This document shows positions 56,178-64,000 of a stretch of DNA of 64,000 bases, in pieces. A program made the position numbers and the translations under genes. Position 1 is the first letter of the stretch, and every line of letters begins with the position of its first letter. The DNA lies in contig NZ_JH815185.1 in assembly GCF_000296385.1 (NCBI RefSeq), forward strand, positions 2,221,281-2,285,280, written 5' to 3'. This DNA is from Lachnoanaerobaculum sp. OBRC5-5 (GTDB lineage Bacteria; Bacillota; Clostridia; Lachnospirales; Lachnospiraceae). Under the pieces are notes generated by a model, which was given only the letters and a program-made list of their open reading frames with translations, did not search any database and was not told where the DNA came from.

Positions 56178-56851
56178 TATTCACCTCTTACTTCCAAATG
56201 ATATCCAAGTCCTCTGCTGGCTACTATGGATATATCTGAATACAGTGTTTTAAGCTTCTTTCTTAAAAATCCGATATATACCTCCACATTGTTTTCTGTA
56301 GCATCGCTGTCATATCCCCAAACTTTTTCAAGTAAAAAATTTTTAGAAATATTATTCTTTCCTTCCTTTAAGAGAAGCCTCATCATTTGAAATTCTTTTG
56401 ATGAAAGGCGAATGGAATTATCACCGGATATAAGCTCTGATGAGTCTATATCAAGAGTGGTGTTTCCAAAACTTATCTGGTTTACCTCTTTCCCTTGTCT
56501 GCGAAGCAGAGCATTTACACAGGCTAAAAGTTCCCTTCTGTCAAAAGGCTTTGTAAGATAATAGTCCGCACCGGAATCCAGTCCTTCCACTCTGTCAAGA
56601 ATGTCGGATTTTGCAGTAAGTATCAAAATAGGAAGCCCGTTTTTTTCTTTCCGAAGAGTTCTGGCTACCTGAAAGCCGTTTAATTTTGGGAGCATAAGGT
56701 CCAGTACCAATAAATCAAAATGCGAAGATCTGGCAAGTTCAAGACCATCCATTCCGTCATAGGCACATACTACATCATGCCCATATTCTTCTAAAATTTC
56801 TTTAAGAGATGAGGCAAGTAATACCTCATCTTCAACAACTAAAATATTCAT
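56177..56851 (-). CDS. OmpR/PhoB-family response regulator
   Basis: A 224-residue regulator: receiver domain with acidic EDE at 8-10, phospho-Asp51 in LLVLDLMLPKLNG and Lys in YLTKPFDRREL near 101; C-terminal winged helix (about 128-224) with RLSSKEFQMMRLLL, NNVEVYIGFLRKKL and ASRGLGYHLE. The ATG at 56851 is preferred over a GTG two codons earlier since GGAG lies five bases upstream. It is upstream of its kinase in a two-gene operon. Confidence 0.95.
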   Translation of the reverse strand: MNILVVEDEVLLASSLKEILEEYGHDVVCAYDGMDGLELARSSHFDLLVLDLMLPKLNGFQVARTLRKEKNGLPILILTAKSDILDRVEGLDSGADYYLTKPFDRRELLACVNALLRRQGKEVNQISFGNTTLDIDSSELISGDNSIRLSSKEFQMMRLLLKEGKNNISKNFLLEKVWGYDSDATENNVEVYIGFLRKKLKTLYSDISIVASRGLGYHLEVRGE

Positions 56852-56956
56852 ATACACTCCATTTTATGTGGTGTTTTACAACTTAAAGTATAGAATATTA
56901 TTTTCTCATATAATCAGATTTTATTCAATTATATAGTATTTTCTTTGTACAGCATT

Positions 56957-58288
56957 TTAGCAAAAGAATTTTTTAATATGGTTTACCATAAAAACAGCTA
57001 AAGCAAATGAGAGTATATCTGCAAAAGGCTGTAGAATATATATGCCGAATTGCCCAAACAGCTTTGATAGAATATATAATAGAGGTATAAAAAAGAGTCC
57101 CTGGCGTGAAACAGAAAGTAGTGAGGACATAAAGTATTTTCCTGTATTTTGTAAAAGCATACAGCTTACTGCAAAGAATCCTAAAATAGGTAGTGTTAAA
57201 CATTGCATATGTAAAAGCTTTACAGCGGATAAAATAACCTCGCTGTCAGAGGTCATGGTTTTAATAAGATCTTTTGCAAAAATATATAAAAGTATTGCGG
57301 ATAAAAATAAAAAGATACTGCCTATAATTACTGTAAGCCAAAAAGCCTTTCTCACTCTAATATACTGCTTTGCTCCATAATTCATGGCACATATGGGTTG
57401 AAAACTCTGAGACCAGCCTATCATTATCATAAATGAAAGTGCTGATATTTTTGAGCTTACAGTCAAAGCCGCTATAAGAGAATCACTGTATTTTGCAGCA
57501 GCTATATTCAATAATATCATTGAAATACTTGTAATGGACTGCCTTGAAAAATTTGGCATACCTCCTGCTAAAATATGATATATACTATCTTTAGTAAAGT
57601 TTAAATTAAAAGCTATATTTCCGGATTTTAAAGAGAAATATGTCAGCACAAAACAACCTGTTATTTGTCCTAGAAGAGTGGCATAGCCTGCTCCTGTAAA
57701 TCCGAATTTTAAATAAAACATCATTATAGGATCCAGAATCATATTTGTAATCATACCAAAGAGCAGACCTGTCATTCCCTCTTTTACATTTCCACAAAGT
57801 CTAAGCTGATTATATAAAGTAAGCGAATAAAGTCCGAATGGAATACTTAAAATAATTATTTTTAAATATTTTACGGTAAATTTAAGCAAATCATCTGAAG
57901 CATTGCCTGATAAAAATTTCGAGAGCGGAATAATAAAAATCCATGATAAACAAGCTATAATTATGCCGATTGATATTGCAAAGAATATGCCGATGGAAGC
58001 TAAGCTTTTAGCTTCTTTTTCATTTTGCTCACCAATCTTTTTTGACATTATATTTCCGCTTCCATAGCCGAACCAAAATCCAATTGCCTGTATAAAACTC
58101 ATAAAGCTGAATACTATACCTATTGCGGCGGTCATAGATTTATTATTTAAGATACCGACAAAGAAGGTATCTGTAAGATTGTAGATTACCATAACAAGCA
58201 TGCCGACAATAGTCGGAATAGAGGTTCTTATCAGCAATGGCAGCAGAGCATCATTTAAAATAGCCTTTCTTCTTATTTCATTGTTCAT
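56957..58288 (-). CDS. MATE family multidrug efflux transporter
   Basis: A 443-residue MATE antiporter with twelve predicted helices. Both halves start with the family pattern: LIRTSIPTIVGMLVMVIYNLTDTFFVG near residue 15 and, in the second half, MPNFSRQSITSISMILLN near residue 245; AIGFWFGYGSGNIMSKKIGE is typical of the MepA-like branch. The start at 58288 lies one base after the stop of the Rph-like gene, with AGAGGA upstream; a longer in-frame reading to 58306 would overlap that gene. It is the last gene of the TetR-Rph-MATE transcript. Confidence 0.92.
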   Translation of the reverse strand: MNNEIRRKAILNDALLPLLIRTSIPTIVGMLVMVIYNLTDTFFVGILNNKSMTAAIGIVFSFMSFIQAIGFWFGYGSGNIMSKKIGEQNEKEAKSLASIGIFFAISIGIIIACLSWIFIIPLSKFLSGNASDDLLKFTVKYLKIIILSIPFGLYSLTLYNQLRLCGNVKEGMTGLLFGMITNMILDPIMMFYLKFGFTGAGYATLLGQITGCFVLTYFSLKSGNIAFNLNFTKDSIYHILAGGMPNFSRQSITSISMILLNIAAAKYSDSLIAALTVSSKISALSFMIMIGWSQSFQPICAMNYGAKQYIRVRKAFWLTVIIGSIFLFLSAILLYIFAKDLIKTMTSDSEVILSAVKLLHMQCLTLPILGFFAVSCMLLQNTGKYFMSSLLSVSRQGLFFIPLLYILSKLFGQFGIYILQPFADILSFALAVFMVNHIKKFFC

Positions 58289-58289
58289 A

Positions 58290-60752
58290 TCACAATCCTC
58301 TGACAATTCCGGTATCGCCGTCTACCTGTATCATATCGCCGTCTTTAAATTTTGTTGTTGCAAAACCCACACCAAGTACTGCCGGAATATTATATTCTCT
58401 TGCAACTATTGCGGCATGACTCAGTGCTGCACCGGTATCCGCCACAACAGCACTTGCCAGCTTAAAAAGAGGAGTCCATTCGGGATCTGTAAGATGACAA
58501 ACCAAAATATTACCTTTTTTCATTTTATAAAACTCTTTAGGACTTTGAATAATGCAAACTCTTCCGACTGCTTTACCCACACTACCGCTTACACCTTTTA
58601 AACTATCACCTTTCGCATCAAAGATAAGCAACTTTGAGGCTTGCCATACTTTTATTGAGAGTGGAAATTTTTCATTCCTGTTTTTGATATTTTCAAGGTC
58701 TTTCTTATTCAGATATCCTCTCTTCATAGCTTCTATCAGTTCATTAAAGAAAAGATTTGATATACCGGTTTTATAATTTTCATTTTCAAGTAGAAGCATA
58801 TTTATTTTAGTCACACATTTTCTGACATAGTAAAATAAGCTTTCCCATAAATACTGACTTTCTTCTCTAACCACATGGAAATATCGAAGGCTGTTAATAT
58901 CGGCTTCCATGTACTTATATTTATTGCCATAAACTGACTTTAGCTTCAGCATTAAATCATCAGAACTTTCTGTTTTTTCATTTTTGGTAAAAGTAGAAGC
59001 CAATATAGGTTTTAAAATATTAATGAGTCTGTCAGGATCTTCTATAAATGTTTTCGCCTCCAGACAGTAGCAGTTATAGTCTGATTTGAAACCGTTTTTT
59101 TGTAAAAAGTCATCAGCCATAGATTTAAAATCATCAAACTCAGTATATAAGTTTTTGTAGCTTTCGCCGGAAAGAACGGCTTCCTTTAAATTATTGTTTT
59201 TTGATATTTTTTCTGCCATTTTGGAGATATCATTATTTACAGTTGAAGTCTTATTATCCAAGTTTTTATAAAGATCAAAGGCAGTGTAATCGGGATTTAT
59301 TTTTTTAAGGATTTTACTGTATTTATCAAATACAAGCATTGTAGGAAATAGAGCATATTTAAATCTGTCATAGGAAAGATCCTTAGTCAGTTTATAACTG
59401 TACTCTAAAAACTCTCTGCACTCTGTCAGGCTCATATTTTCAAAATCTTTGGATTTCAGTGTTGAGATATATTTCTCATATCTATCCATAAACTGCTCAC
59501 AGATTTTGGCACAACTGTTAAAGTCTCTGATTTGTTTTAGGACTTTAAATATATGAAAAATATTTTTGGTGATTCCCTTTTTACCTTTTGGAAGAGTTTG
59601 TATGCCGTCATTATCTATCTGCGGATCGGTGTCAAAGATTATGCCTCCTTCTGCAAATATTTTGGACTTTTGATTATTGATTGCCATTATAAAATCATAA
59701 TCCAAAGCTCTGTAGGCAAAGGGCATTTTTTCAAGTTGAAATGCCATTTTTTTACGCATACTCTTATTTGGTCTTGTTTTTTTCAAGTAACTGTCTATAA
59801 GGGCTTTTTCATTATCATTTTTTAATGTGGTGATAGCCCTTGCCTGTAAAATATATACTTTGTTATCTTTGACAGCCCATTCGATATCCATAGGCATATG
59901 GTAATGCTTTTCTATTTTTAGACCGCAGTTTACAAGTTCTGATAGTTCATTATCATTTAGAACTCTTGCTTTTCTTTTATCTTCATCTACAGCTATTTCC
60001 ACAGTGTCCTTGCTTCCATACACTATCTTTGTTTTTTTAGAACCTATGGTGCTTTCAAGAAGTTTGCCGTCTTTTTGGACAATATAGCTGTCAGGAGTTA
60101 CTCTGCCGCTTACAACACTTTCTCCCAAACCATAGCTTGCATTTATTTGCATTTCATCTGAGTTTTGACTTAGCGGATTTATTGTAAAGAGTACTCCGGA
60201 CTTTTCACTTTCCACCATTTCCTGCACAATTACGGCAATAGACACACAAGTCTGATCATAGCCTTGGTGAAGCCTGTAGCTTACAGCTCTGTTACCCCAA
60301 AGTGAGGCATAGCATTTAAGTATCTTATAGAGAACATCATCTATACCCTGTACATTTAAATAGCTTTCCTGTTGTCCTGCAAAACTGGCATCAGGCAGAT
60401 CCTCAGCGGTAGCAGATGAGCGGATTGCAACTCTTATATTTTCACCGAGACTTCTGTAATTATCTGTTATAAGTTGTTGCATTTCTTTTGAAAACTTTCC
60501 TGATATTATAAGCTTACGAAAGTATTCGGCGGCTTTTAATAAAGTACTCTCATCCAATGATGCATCTTTCAAATTTTTTTCTATAATTTTATCTATACCG
60601 TTTTCTCTTAGAAAAGCTTTATAGGCATCTGCTGTAATTACAAAGCCCTTTGGAACATTTATTTTAGCAGAAGTCAGCTCTCCAAGATTTGCCCCTTTTC
60701 CACCGGCAAGTGATATATCTTCTTTTTTAATATCAATAAAATCAAGTATCAT
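58290..60752 (-). CDS. Rifampin phosphotransferase-like dikinase
   Basis: An 820-residue PEP-synthase-related enzyme. Residues 1-310 form the ATP-grasp pair (SLAGGKGANLGEL, VAIRSSATAEDLPDASFAGQQES, DIEWAVKDNKVYILQARAIT). Residues 330-715 are a divergent, mostly helical domain, and the swivelling His domain comes last (GAALSHAAIVAREYNIPAVLG, His779, 41 residues from the end). That order (ATP, variable, His) is that of rifamycin phosphotransferase Rph; true PEP synthases have His in the middle and a C-terminal PEP barrel, missing here. Rph inactivates rifamycins by phosphorylation. Another substrate is possible, since the middle domain sets specificity. It is 68 bases after the TetR gene. Confidence 0.82.
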   Translation of the reverse strand: MILDFIDIKKEDISLAGGKGANLGELTSAKINVPKGFVITADAYKAFLRENGIDKIIEKNLKDASLDESTLLKAAEYFRKLIISGKFSKEMQQLITDNYRSLGENIRVAIRSSATAEDLPDASFAGQQESYLNVQGIDDVLYKILKCYASLWGNRAVSYRLHQGYDQTCVSIAVIVQEMVESEKSGVLFTINPLSQNSDEMQINASYGLGESVVSGRVTPDSYIVQKDGKLLESTIGSKKTKIVYGSKDTVEIAVDEDKRKARVLNDNELSELVNCGLKIEKHYHMPMDIEWAVKDNKVYILQARAITTLKNDNEKALIDSYLKKTRPNKSMRKKMAFQLEKMPFAYRALDYDFIMAINNQKSKIFAEGGIIFDTDPQIDNDGIQTLPKGKKGITKNIFHIFKVLKQIRDFNSCAKICEQFMDRYEKYISTLKSKDFENMSLTECREFLEYSYKLTKDLSYDRFKYALFPTMLVFDKYSKILKKINPDYTAFDLYKNLDNKTSTVNNDISKMAEKISKNNNLKEAVLSGESYKNLYTEFDDFKSMADDFLQKNGFKSDYNCYCLEAKTFIEDPDRLINILKPILASTFTKNEKTESSDDLMLKLKSVYGNKYKYMEADINSLRYFHVVREESQYLWESLFYYVRKCVTKINMLLLENENYKTGISNLFFNELIEAMKRGYLNKKDLENIKNRNEKFPLSIKVWQASKLLIFDAKGDSLKGVSGSVGKAVGRVCIIQSPKEFYKMKKGNILVCHLTDPEWTPLFKLASAVVADTGAALSHAAIVAREYNIPAVLGVGFATTKFKDGDMIQVDGDTGIVRGL

Positions 60753-60820
60753 ATTCCCCCCTATTTCATTAAAAAAATGTGGTATGCAAAAAGTATGTAA
60801 AGATTTAGAAACTTAAAATA

Positions 60821-61417
60821 TCAAACCTTTATATACTTGGTGGCTATTGCAGATATATAAGTTTTAAGTATATCTTCAAAATATTTCTCATCAAAAAGAT
60901 AGTAGTCTGTACATAGTAAAAAGCTTCCTATAAAGGCATTGGCAAGACCACATTCATCGGCAGTCTTTACTACAGAGTTCTCCTTCCAGTAATTTACAAG
61001 CTTTTTTAAAAACTCCCCATACAGTTTTTCTATCTGATTCATCTCATCAGATTTCTTTGTTTTCAGTATTTTAAATGCCTCTTCATATACAGGTTGTGCT
61101 TTTATCTTTTGCATCAAATCCAAAGAATATTTGTATATGACATCAGTTAAAAATCCCACAGGATCCTTAATTGAGCTTGAAAAATTTTCTTCAAGAGCTT
61201 TTAATTTCTGACCGGATCTATATGTCGCCAGATCAATAATAAGTGAATCCTTATCCTTCCAAAAATTATAGAAGCTGCCCTGTGCAATACCGACTCTTTT
61301 GGTCAATTCCGAAATGCTTAAAGATTTTGTCCCGTTATTATGAAACAGCTCAATGGCGGTATTCATAATATTTTCTTTTATTTTTTCCTTTTCTTTTTCA
61401 CTGAATGCTTTTCCCAT
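60821..61417 (-). CDS. TetR/AcrR-family repressor
   Basis: A 198-residue regulator: N-terminal helix-turn-helix (MNTAIELFHNNGTKSLSISELTKRVGIAQGSFYNFWKDKDSLI, residues about 16-60) and a C-terminal ligand-binding part typical of the family. It precedes the Rph-like and MATE genes on the same strand, and a palindrome overlaps the start-proximal side of its promoter, so it probably represses the whole cassette until a drug binds. Confidence 0.93.
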   Translation of the reverse strand: MGKAFSEKEKEKIKENIMNTAIELFHNNGTKSLSISELTKRVGIAQGSFYNFWKDKDSLIIDLATYRSGQKLKALEENFSSSIKDPVGFLTDVIYKYSLDLMQKIKAQPVYEEAFKILKTKKSDEMNQIEKLYGEFLKKLVNYWKENSVVKTADECGLANAFIGSFLLCTDYYLFDEKYFEDILKTYISAIATKYIKV

Positions 61418-61440
61418 ACTCTTCCTTCAAATTCGGTACT

Positions 61441-61499
61441 CTATGAATATATTTATATTTATTCATAGATATTATACTCCTAATAAAGATGGATATCAA
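61441..61499 (-). promoter_or_regulatory. TetR promoter and operator
   Basis: Reverse strand: TTGATA (61494-61499), 17-base spacer, TATAAT (61471-61476). Just downstream lies the palindrome CTATGAATA-n10-TATTCATAG (61441-61468), placed at the transcription start, an ideal repressor site for the adjacent TetR. Confidence 0.75.
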
Positions 61500-61669
61500 T
61501 GAATATAATTAATATTAACAGGTTCAAAAAGAATTAAGCAAAAAATATATTATATAAAAGAAAGCCTGTATGGATGAATATGTTACTATAGAGTAAAATG
61601 TGTTTAATATTGATATGCAAGTAAAGATGTGGGATAATAAAAATATCAGGAAGTATTAACGAGGTGAGT
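61500..61669 (+). promoter_or_regulatory. Upstream region of xpaC-telA
   Basis: An AT-rich 170-bp interval between the divergent TetR and xpaC genes. It should hold the xpaC promoter, but I could not fix a convincing -35/-10 pair. AACGAGGTG near the end is the likely ribosome binding site. Confidence 0.35.
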
Positions 61670-62788
61670 ATGCAGGAAAAAAAGGATTGGAACGGTATCA
61701 GAGGTTATATAGATCATATTTTTGATGAAACGGATATAGGAAACAGTGCAAAGAAATTTGCAGACAATGTTGTTGACAGCCTGAGGGAAGTTAACAATCT
61801 TACAAAGGAAAATTATAATAAGAATGCAGTGAGTGTAAAGGTAAATAAAAGCAATAGGACAAGTATTTATTTAAGGACCAACAGATCGGATCTGTTTATA
61901 AGGATATTTGTCGGAGTACCTATGATGATATTTTTCGGTATTCCGATACTTGTACTTACACTGACCGTACTTCCTATTTCATTTACCGGATGGGTTGTGC
62001 CGATGATTGCGCTTATACCTTTTTTCGGAATAGGAGCATTTCTTGCAATTCCGGCAATCGGTAATCTTAGTCTGGTTGAAAAGGCGGACAGATATTATCG
62101 TATAATGAATAATAGGACTTATATGAACATAGAAGATATTGCTATGATTTCAAATGAAAGTCCTGAAATTGTGGTAAAAAACTTAAAGAAAATGATAGAC
62201 AAAAAGATTTTCACACAGGGTCATCTGGATAAAGAAAATAAATGCTTTATGTTAAGTTATGATGTATATAAGGGCTATTTGGCGCTGGAGGAGCAAAGAA
62301 AATCGGAACAAAGAAAGAATGATATCATTGAGAAAAAGGTTGATATTAAAGACGGAAGTCTTATATCCGAGGGCAGGGAGTATATTATATCCATTAAAGA
62401 GTTGCATCTTGGAATAATAAAGGAGCCTATGTCATCCAAGCTTACAAAGCTTGAGACTATACTTACTGCAATATTTGACAGGGTGGAAAAGGAGCCTAAG
62501 GAAACAGAGAAGCTTTATAAGCTTATGAAGTATTATTTGCCTACAACTGTAAAGCTCATAAAGACATATTCCGATTTTGATAATGTTATTTCACCGGACA
62601 GTGATATTTTGAATACTAAAAAAGAGATTGAATTGACAATAGATTCTATAAATGAAGCTTGTGGAGAATTCCAAAACCGTCTTTTTAAGGATACCGCATT
62701 TGATGCGGACACCGATGCGGCATTATTAAAAGTTATGCTTGCAAAGGAAGGATTAATATGTGGCGGAATGGAAGAAGATGAGAGGTGA
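61670..62788 (+). CDS. xpaC: XpaC-like (5-bromo-4-chloroindolyl phosphate hydrolysis) protein
   Basis: A 372-residue protein with an amphipathic N-terminal region, two adjacent membrane helices (about 76-100 and 105-130) and a cytoplasmic C-terminal domain (about 140-372) with MKYYLPTTVKLIKTYSDFDN, the conserved XpaC segment. Despite its name, enzymatic activity on the indolyl phosphate is not firmly established. It overlaps functionally with telA: the pairing xpaC-telA recurs in Firmicutes (as xpaC-yaaN in Bacillus). The ATG at 61670 is preferred over a GTG six bases earlier that overlaps the ribosome binding site. Confidence 0.87.
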   Translation: MQEKKDWNGIRGYIDHIFDETDIGNSAKKFADNVVDSLREVNNLTKENYNKNAVSVKVNKSNRTSIYLRTNRSDLFIRIFVGVPMMIFFGIPILVLTLTVLPISFTGWVVPMIALIPFFGIGAFLAIPAIGNLSLVEKADRYYRIMNNRTYMNIEDIAMISNESPEIVVKNLKKMIDKKIFTQGHLDKENKCFMLSYDVYKGYLALEEQRKSEQRKNDIIEKKVDIKDGSLISEGREYIISIKELHLGIIKEPMSSKLTKLETILTAIFDRVEKEPKETEKLYKLMKYYLPTTVKLIKTYSDFDNVISPDSDILNTKKEIELTIDSINEACGEFQNRLFKDTAFDADTDAALLKVMLAKEGLICGGMEEDER

Positions 62789-62792
62789 GACT

Positions 62793-63986
62793 ATGAATGA
62801 TAATGAATTAAAGAACAATGAAATAAATATGGATTCACTGGATGATATGTTAAAGGAAGGTCCAAGTCTGACATTTGATATTGAGGAGAAGGCACCTGAA
62901 ACCGCTGTAGTGGAGACTGCAAAGCCTGAGAGTGCACCTCAGATAAAACTCTCCCCTGAAGAAGAAAGACTTGTAGAGGAGTTTTCTTCCAAAATAGATA
63001 TAAGCAATTCACAGGCTGTACTTACATATGGTGTCGGAAGTCAAAAAAAGATTGCGGAGTTTTCAGAGAATGCACTTGAGAGAGTTAAGACTAAAGATCT
63101 CGGTGAGATAGGCGATATGCTTGCCGGAGTGGTAGGTGAGATTCGTTCTTTGGAGATTGATGAAGAGGACAAGGGGTTCTTCGGACTGTTTAAAAAGAGC
63201 GGAAATAAGCTTGCAAATATGAAGGCTAAGTATGACAAGGTAGAGGTAAATGTCAATAATATTTCAAAAGCTTTAGAGGATCATCAAGTAACTTTGATGA
63301 AAGATGTTTTGATGCTTGATAAGATGTATGAGCTCAATATGAACTACTACAAGGAACTGTCAATGTATATTATGGCAGGAAAGAAAAGACTTGAGAGAGC
63401 AAACAATATAGAATTACCGGAACTTATCAAAAAAGCTGATGAAAGCGGACTGCCTGAGGACACACAAAAAGCTAAAGACTTTTCACAAATGATAAATCGT
63501 TTTGAAAAGAAGATACATGATTTGGAGCTTACAAAGACAGTATCATTACAGATGGCACCTCAGATAAGACTTATTCAAAACAATGATTCCATGATGTCTG
63601 ATAAGATACAATCAACCATTGTAAACACAATTCCTCTTTGGAAAAATCAGATGGTAATTGCTATAGGATTAAAGCATTCCACCGATGCCGCAAAGGCACA
63701 AAAGGCAGTGTCCGATATGACCAATGAGCTTTTAAAAAAGAATGCCGAAAGCTTAAAGGCCGCCACCATAGAAACAGCCAAAGAATCGGAGCGTGGAATA
63801 ATAGATATCGAGACATTAAAGAGCACAAATAAAACTCTTATATCCACATTTGATGAAGTTATAAAGATACAGGATGAGGGTAGAAAAAAGAGAAAAGAAG
63901 CGGAAGCCGAGCTAAGGAATATAGAAAATGAAATGAGAACCAAGCTTCTTGAAATCAGTAACAGACAGGTAAGTGATAATCAATAG
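62793..63986 (+). CDS. telA: TelA/KlaB-like toxic anion resistance protein
   Basis: A 397-residue, highly helical cytoplasmic protein of the TelA (YaaN/KlaB) family, with long predicted coiled coils, IDISNSQAVLTYGVGSQKKIAEFSE near residue 70 and KDVLMLDKMYELNMNYYKELSMYI near 170, both family hallmarks. It is linked to resistance to tellurite and to some antimicrobial stresses, with unknown mechanism. The start at 62793 is chosen for AGAGGTGA just upstream; it is four bases after the xpaC stop. GATAGGAAATAAAAT after its stop looks like the ribosome binding site of a further gene cut off by the window end. Confidence 0.9.
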   Translation: MNDNELKNNEINMDSLDDMLKEGPSLTFDIEEKAPETAVVETAKPESAPQIKLSPEEERLVEEFSSKIDISNSQAVLTYGVGSQKKIAEFSENALERVKTKDLGEIGDMLAGVVGEIRSLEIDEEDKGFFGLFKKSGNKLANMKAKYDKVEVNVNNISKALEDHQVTLMKDVLMLDKMYELNMNYYKELSMYIMAGKKRLERANNIELPELIKKADESGLPEDTQKAKDFSQMINRFEKKIHDLELTKTVSLQMAPQIRLIQNNDSMMSDKIQSTIVNTIPLWKNQMVIAIGLKHSTDAAKAQKAVSDMTNELLKKNAESLKAATIETAKESERGIIDIETLKSTNKTLISTFDEVIKIQDEGRKKRKEAEAELRNIENEMRTKLLEISNRQVSDNQ

Positions 63987-64000
63987 ATAGGAAATAAAAT

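Noticed and set aside
58290-60752. Annotation as phosphoenolpyruvate synthase.
   Set aside because: The His domain is C-terminal and the PEP-binding barrel is absent, which is the order of rifampin phosphotransferases, not of PEP synthase.

Overview
The window looks like a chromosomal segment of a low-GC, Gram-positive anaerobe of the Lachnospiraceae type. The signs are an AT-rich genome, strong GGAGG-type ribosome binding sites, many lipobox lipoproteins, secreted proteins with Trp/Tyr-rich cell-wall-binding repeats, a class II (Firmicutes) galT, YesM/YesN two-component control of sugar uptake, and a GyrA quinolone-region sequence ([10 protein letters not shown]) of the kind found in this family. 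Genus-level assignment is not possible from the sequence alone; an oral or gut commensal is a guess.

Layout. 1-4822: gyrB (5' truncated), gyrA and a lysA-type decarboxylase, all forward. 4871-7468: a secreted beta-helix protein with cell-wall-binding repeats. 7630-9743: an IS1634-like insertion sequence (IS4 superfamily) bracketed by a 53-bp direct repeat. 9829-11487: Na/phosphate cotransporter. 11611-14737: gap, pgk, tpiA. 14829-23865: a carbohydrate uptake locus with a divergent YesN/YesM pair, two paralogous binding lipoproteins, two permeases and a GH172 (DUF2961) enzyme, but no ATPase. 23925-27764 (reverse): transglutaminase-like wall protein, hemolysin III, VanZ-RDD protein, TipA-type MerR regulator. 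28118-29488: NSS transporter. 29636-31570: groES-groEL under a CIRCE-like element. 31825-39369: an array of six related lipoprotein genes (one a pseudogene) with an SseB-like gene embedded. 39483-43929: DUF1275 protein, aldo-keto reductase, split chromate transporter, galT. 44059-48968: a two-gene membrane system pairing an RCK/Rossmann-RyR protein with a TIR-transmembrane-propeller protein. 49015-50200: small membrane protein and a nicotinamidase-like hydrolase. 50387-54854: a surface-polymer operon (carbohydrate-binding lipoprotein with PQG repeats, GT2-GtrA glycosyltransferase, NAGPA-type phosphodiester glycosidase, small membrane protein), facing a convergent OmpR-type two-component system (54912-56851). 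56957-61417 (reverse): TetR, rifampin-phosphotransferase-like enzyme, MATE pump. 61670-63986: xpaC-telA pair.

The best candidate for an undescribed system is the overlapping pair 44059-48968. It joins a cytoplasmic TIR domain that keeps the NADase-type glutamate, a predicted extracytoplasmic propeller, and a partner membrane protein with two degenerate TrkA/RCK-like Rossmann domains and a C-terminal RyR-like domain. That looks like a transmembrane sensing and NAD-cleaving module, possibly for defence or stress signalling; this role is inference. Secondary points of interest are the expanded lipoprotein family (31825-39369), a MerR promoter with a 19-bp spacer and a centred palindrome, direct repeats with 11-bp phasing before the surface-polymer operon, and the TetR-Rph-MATE cassette with its operator.
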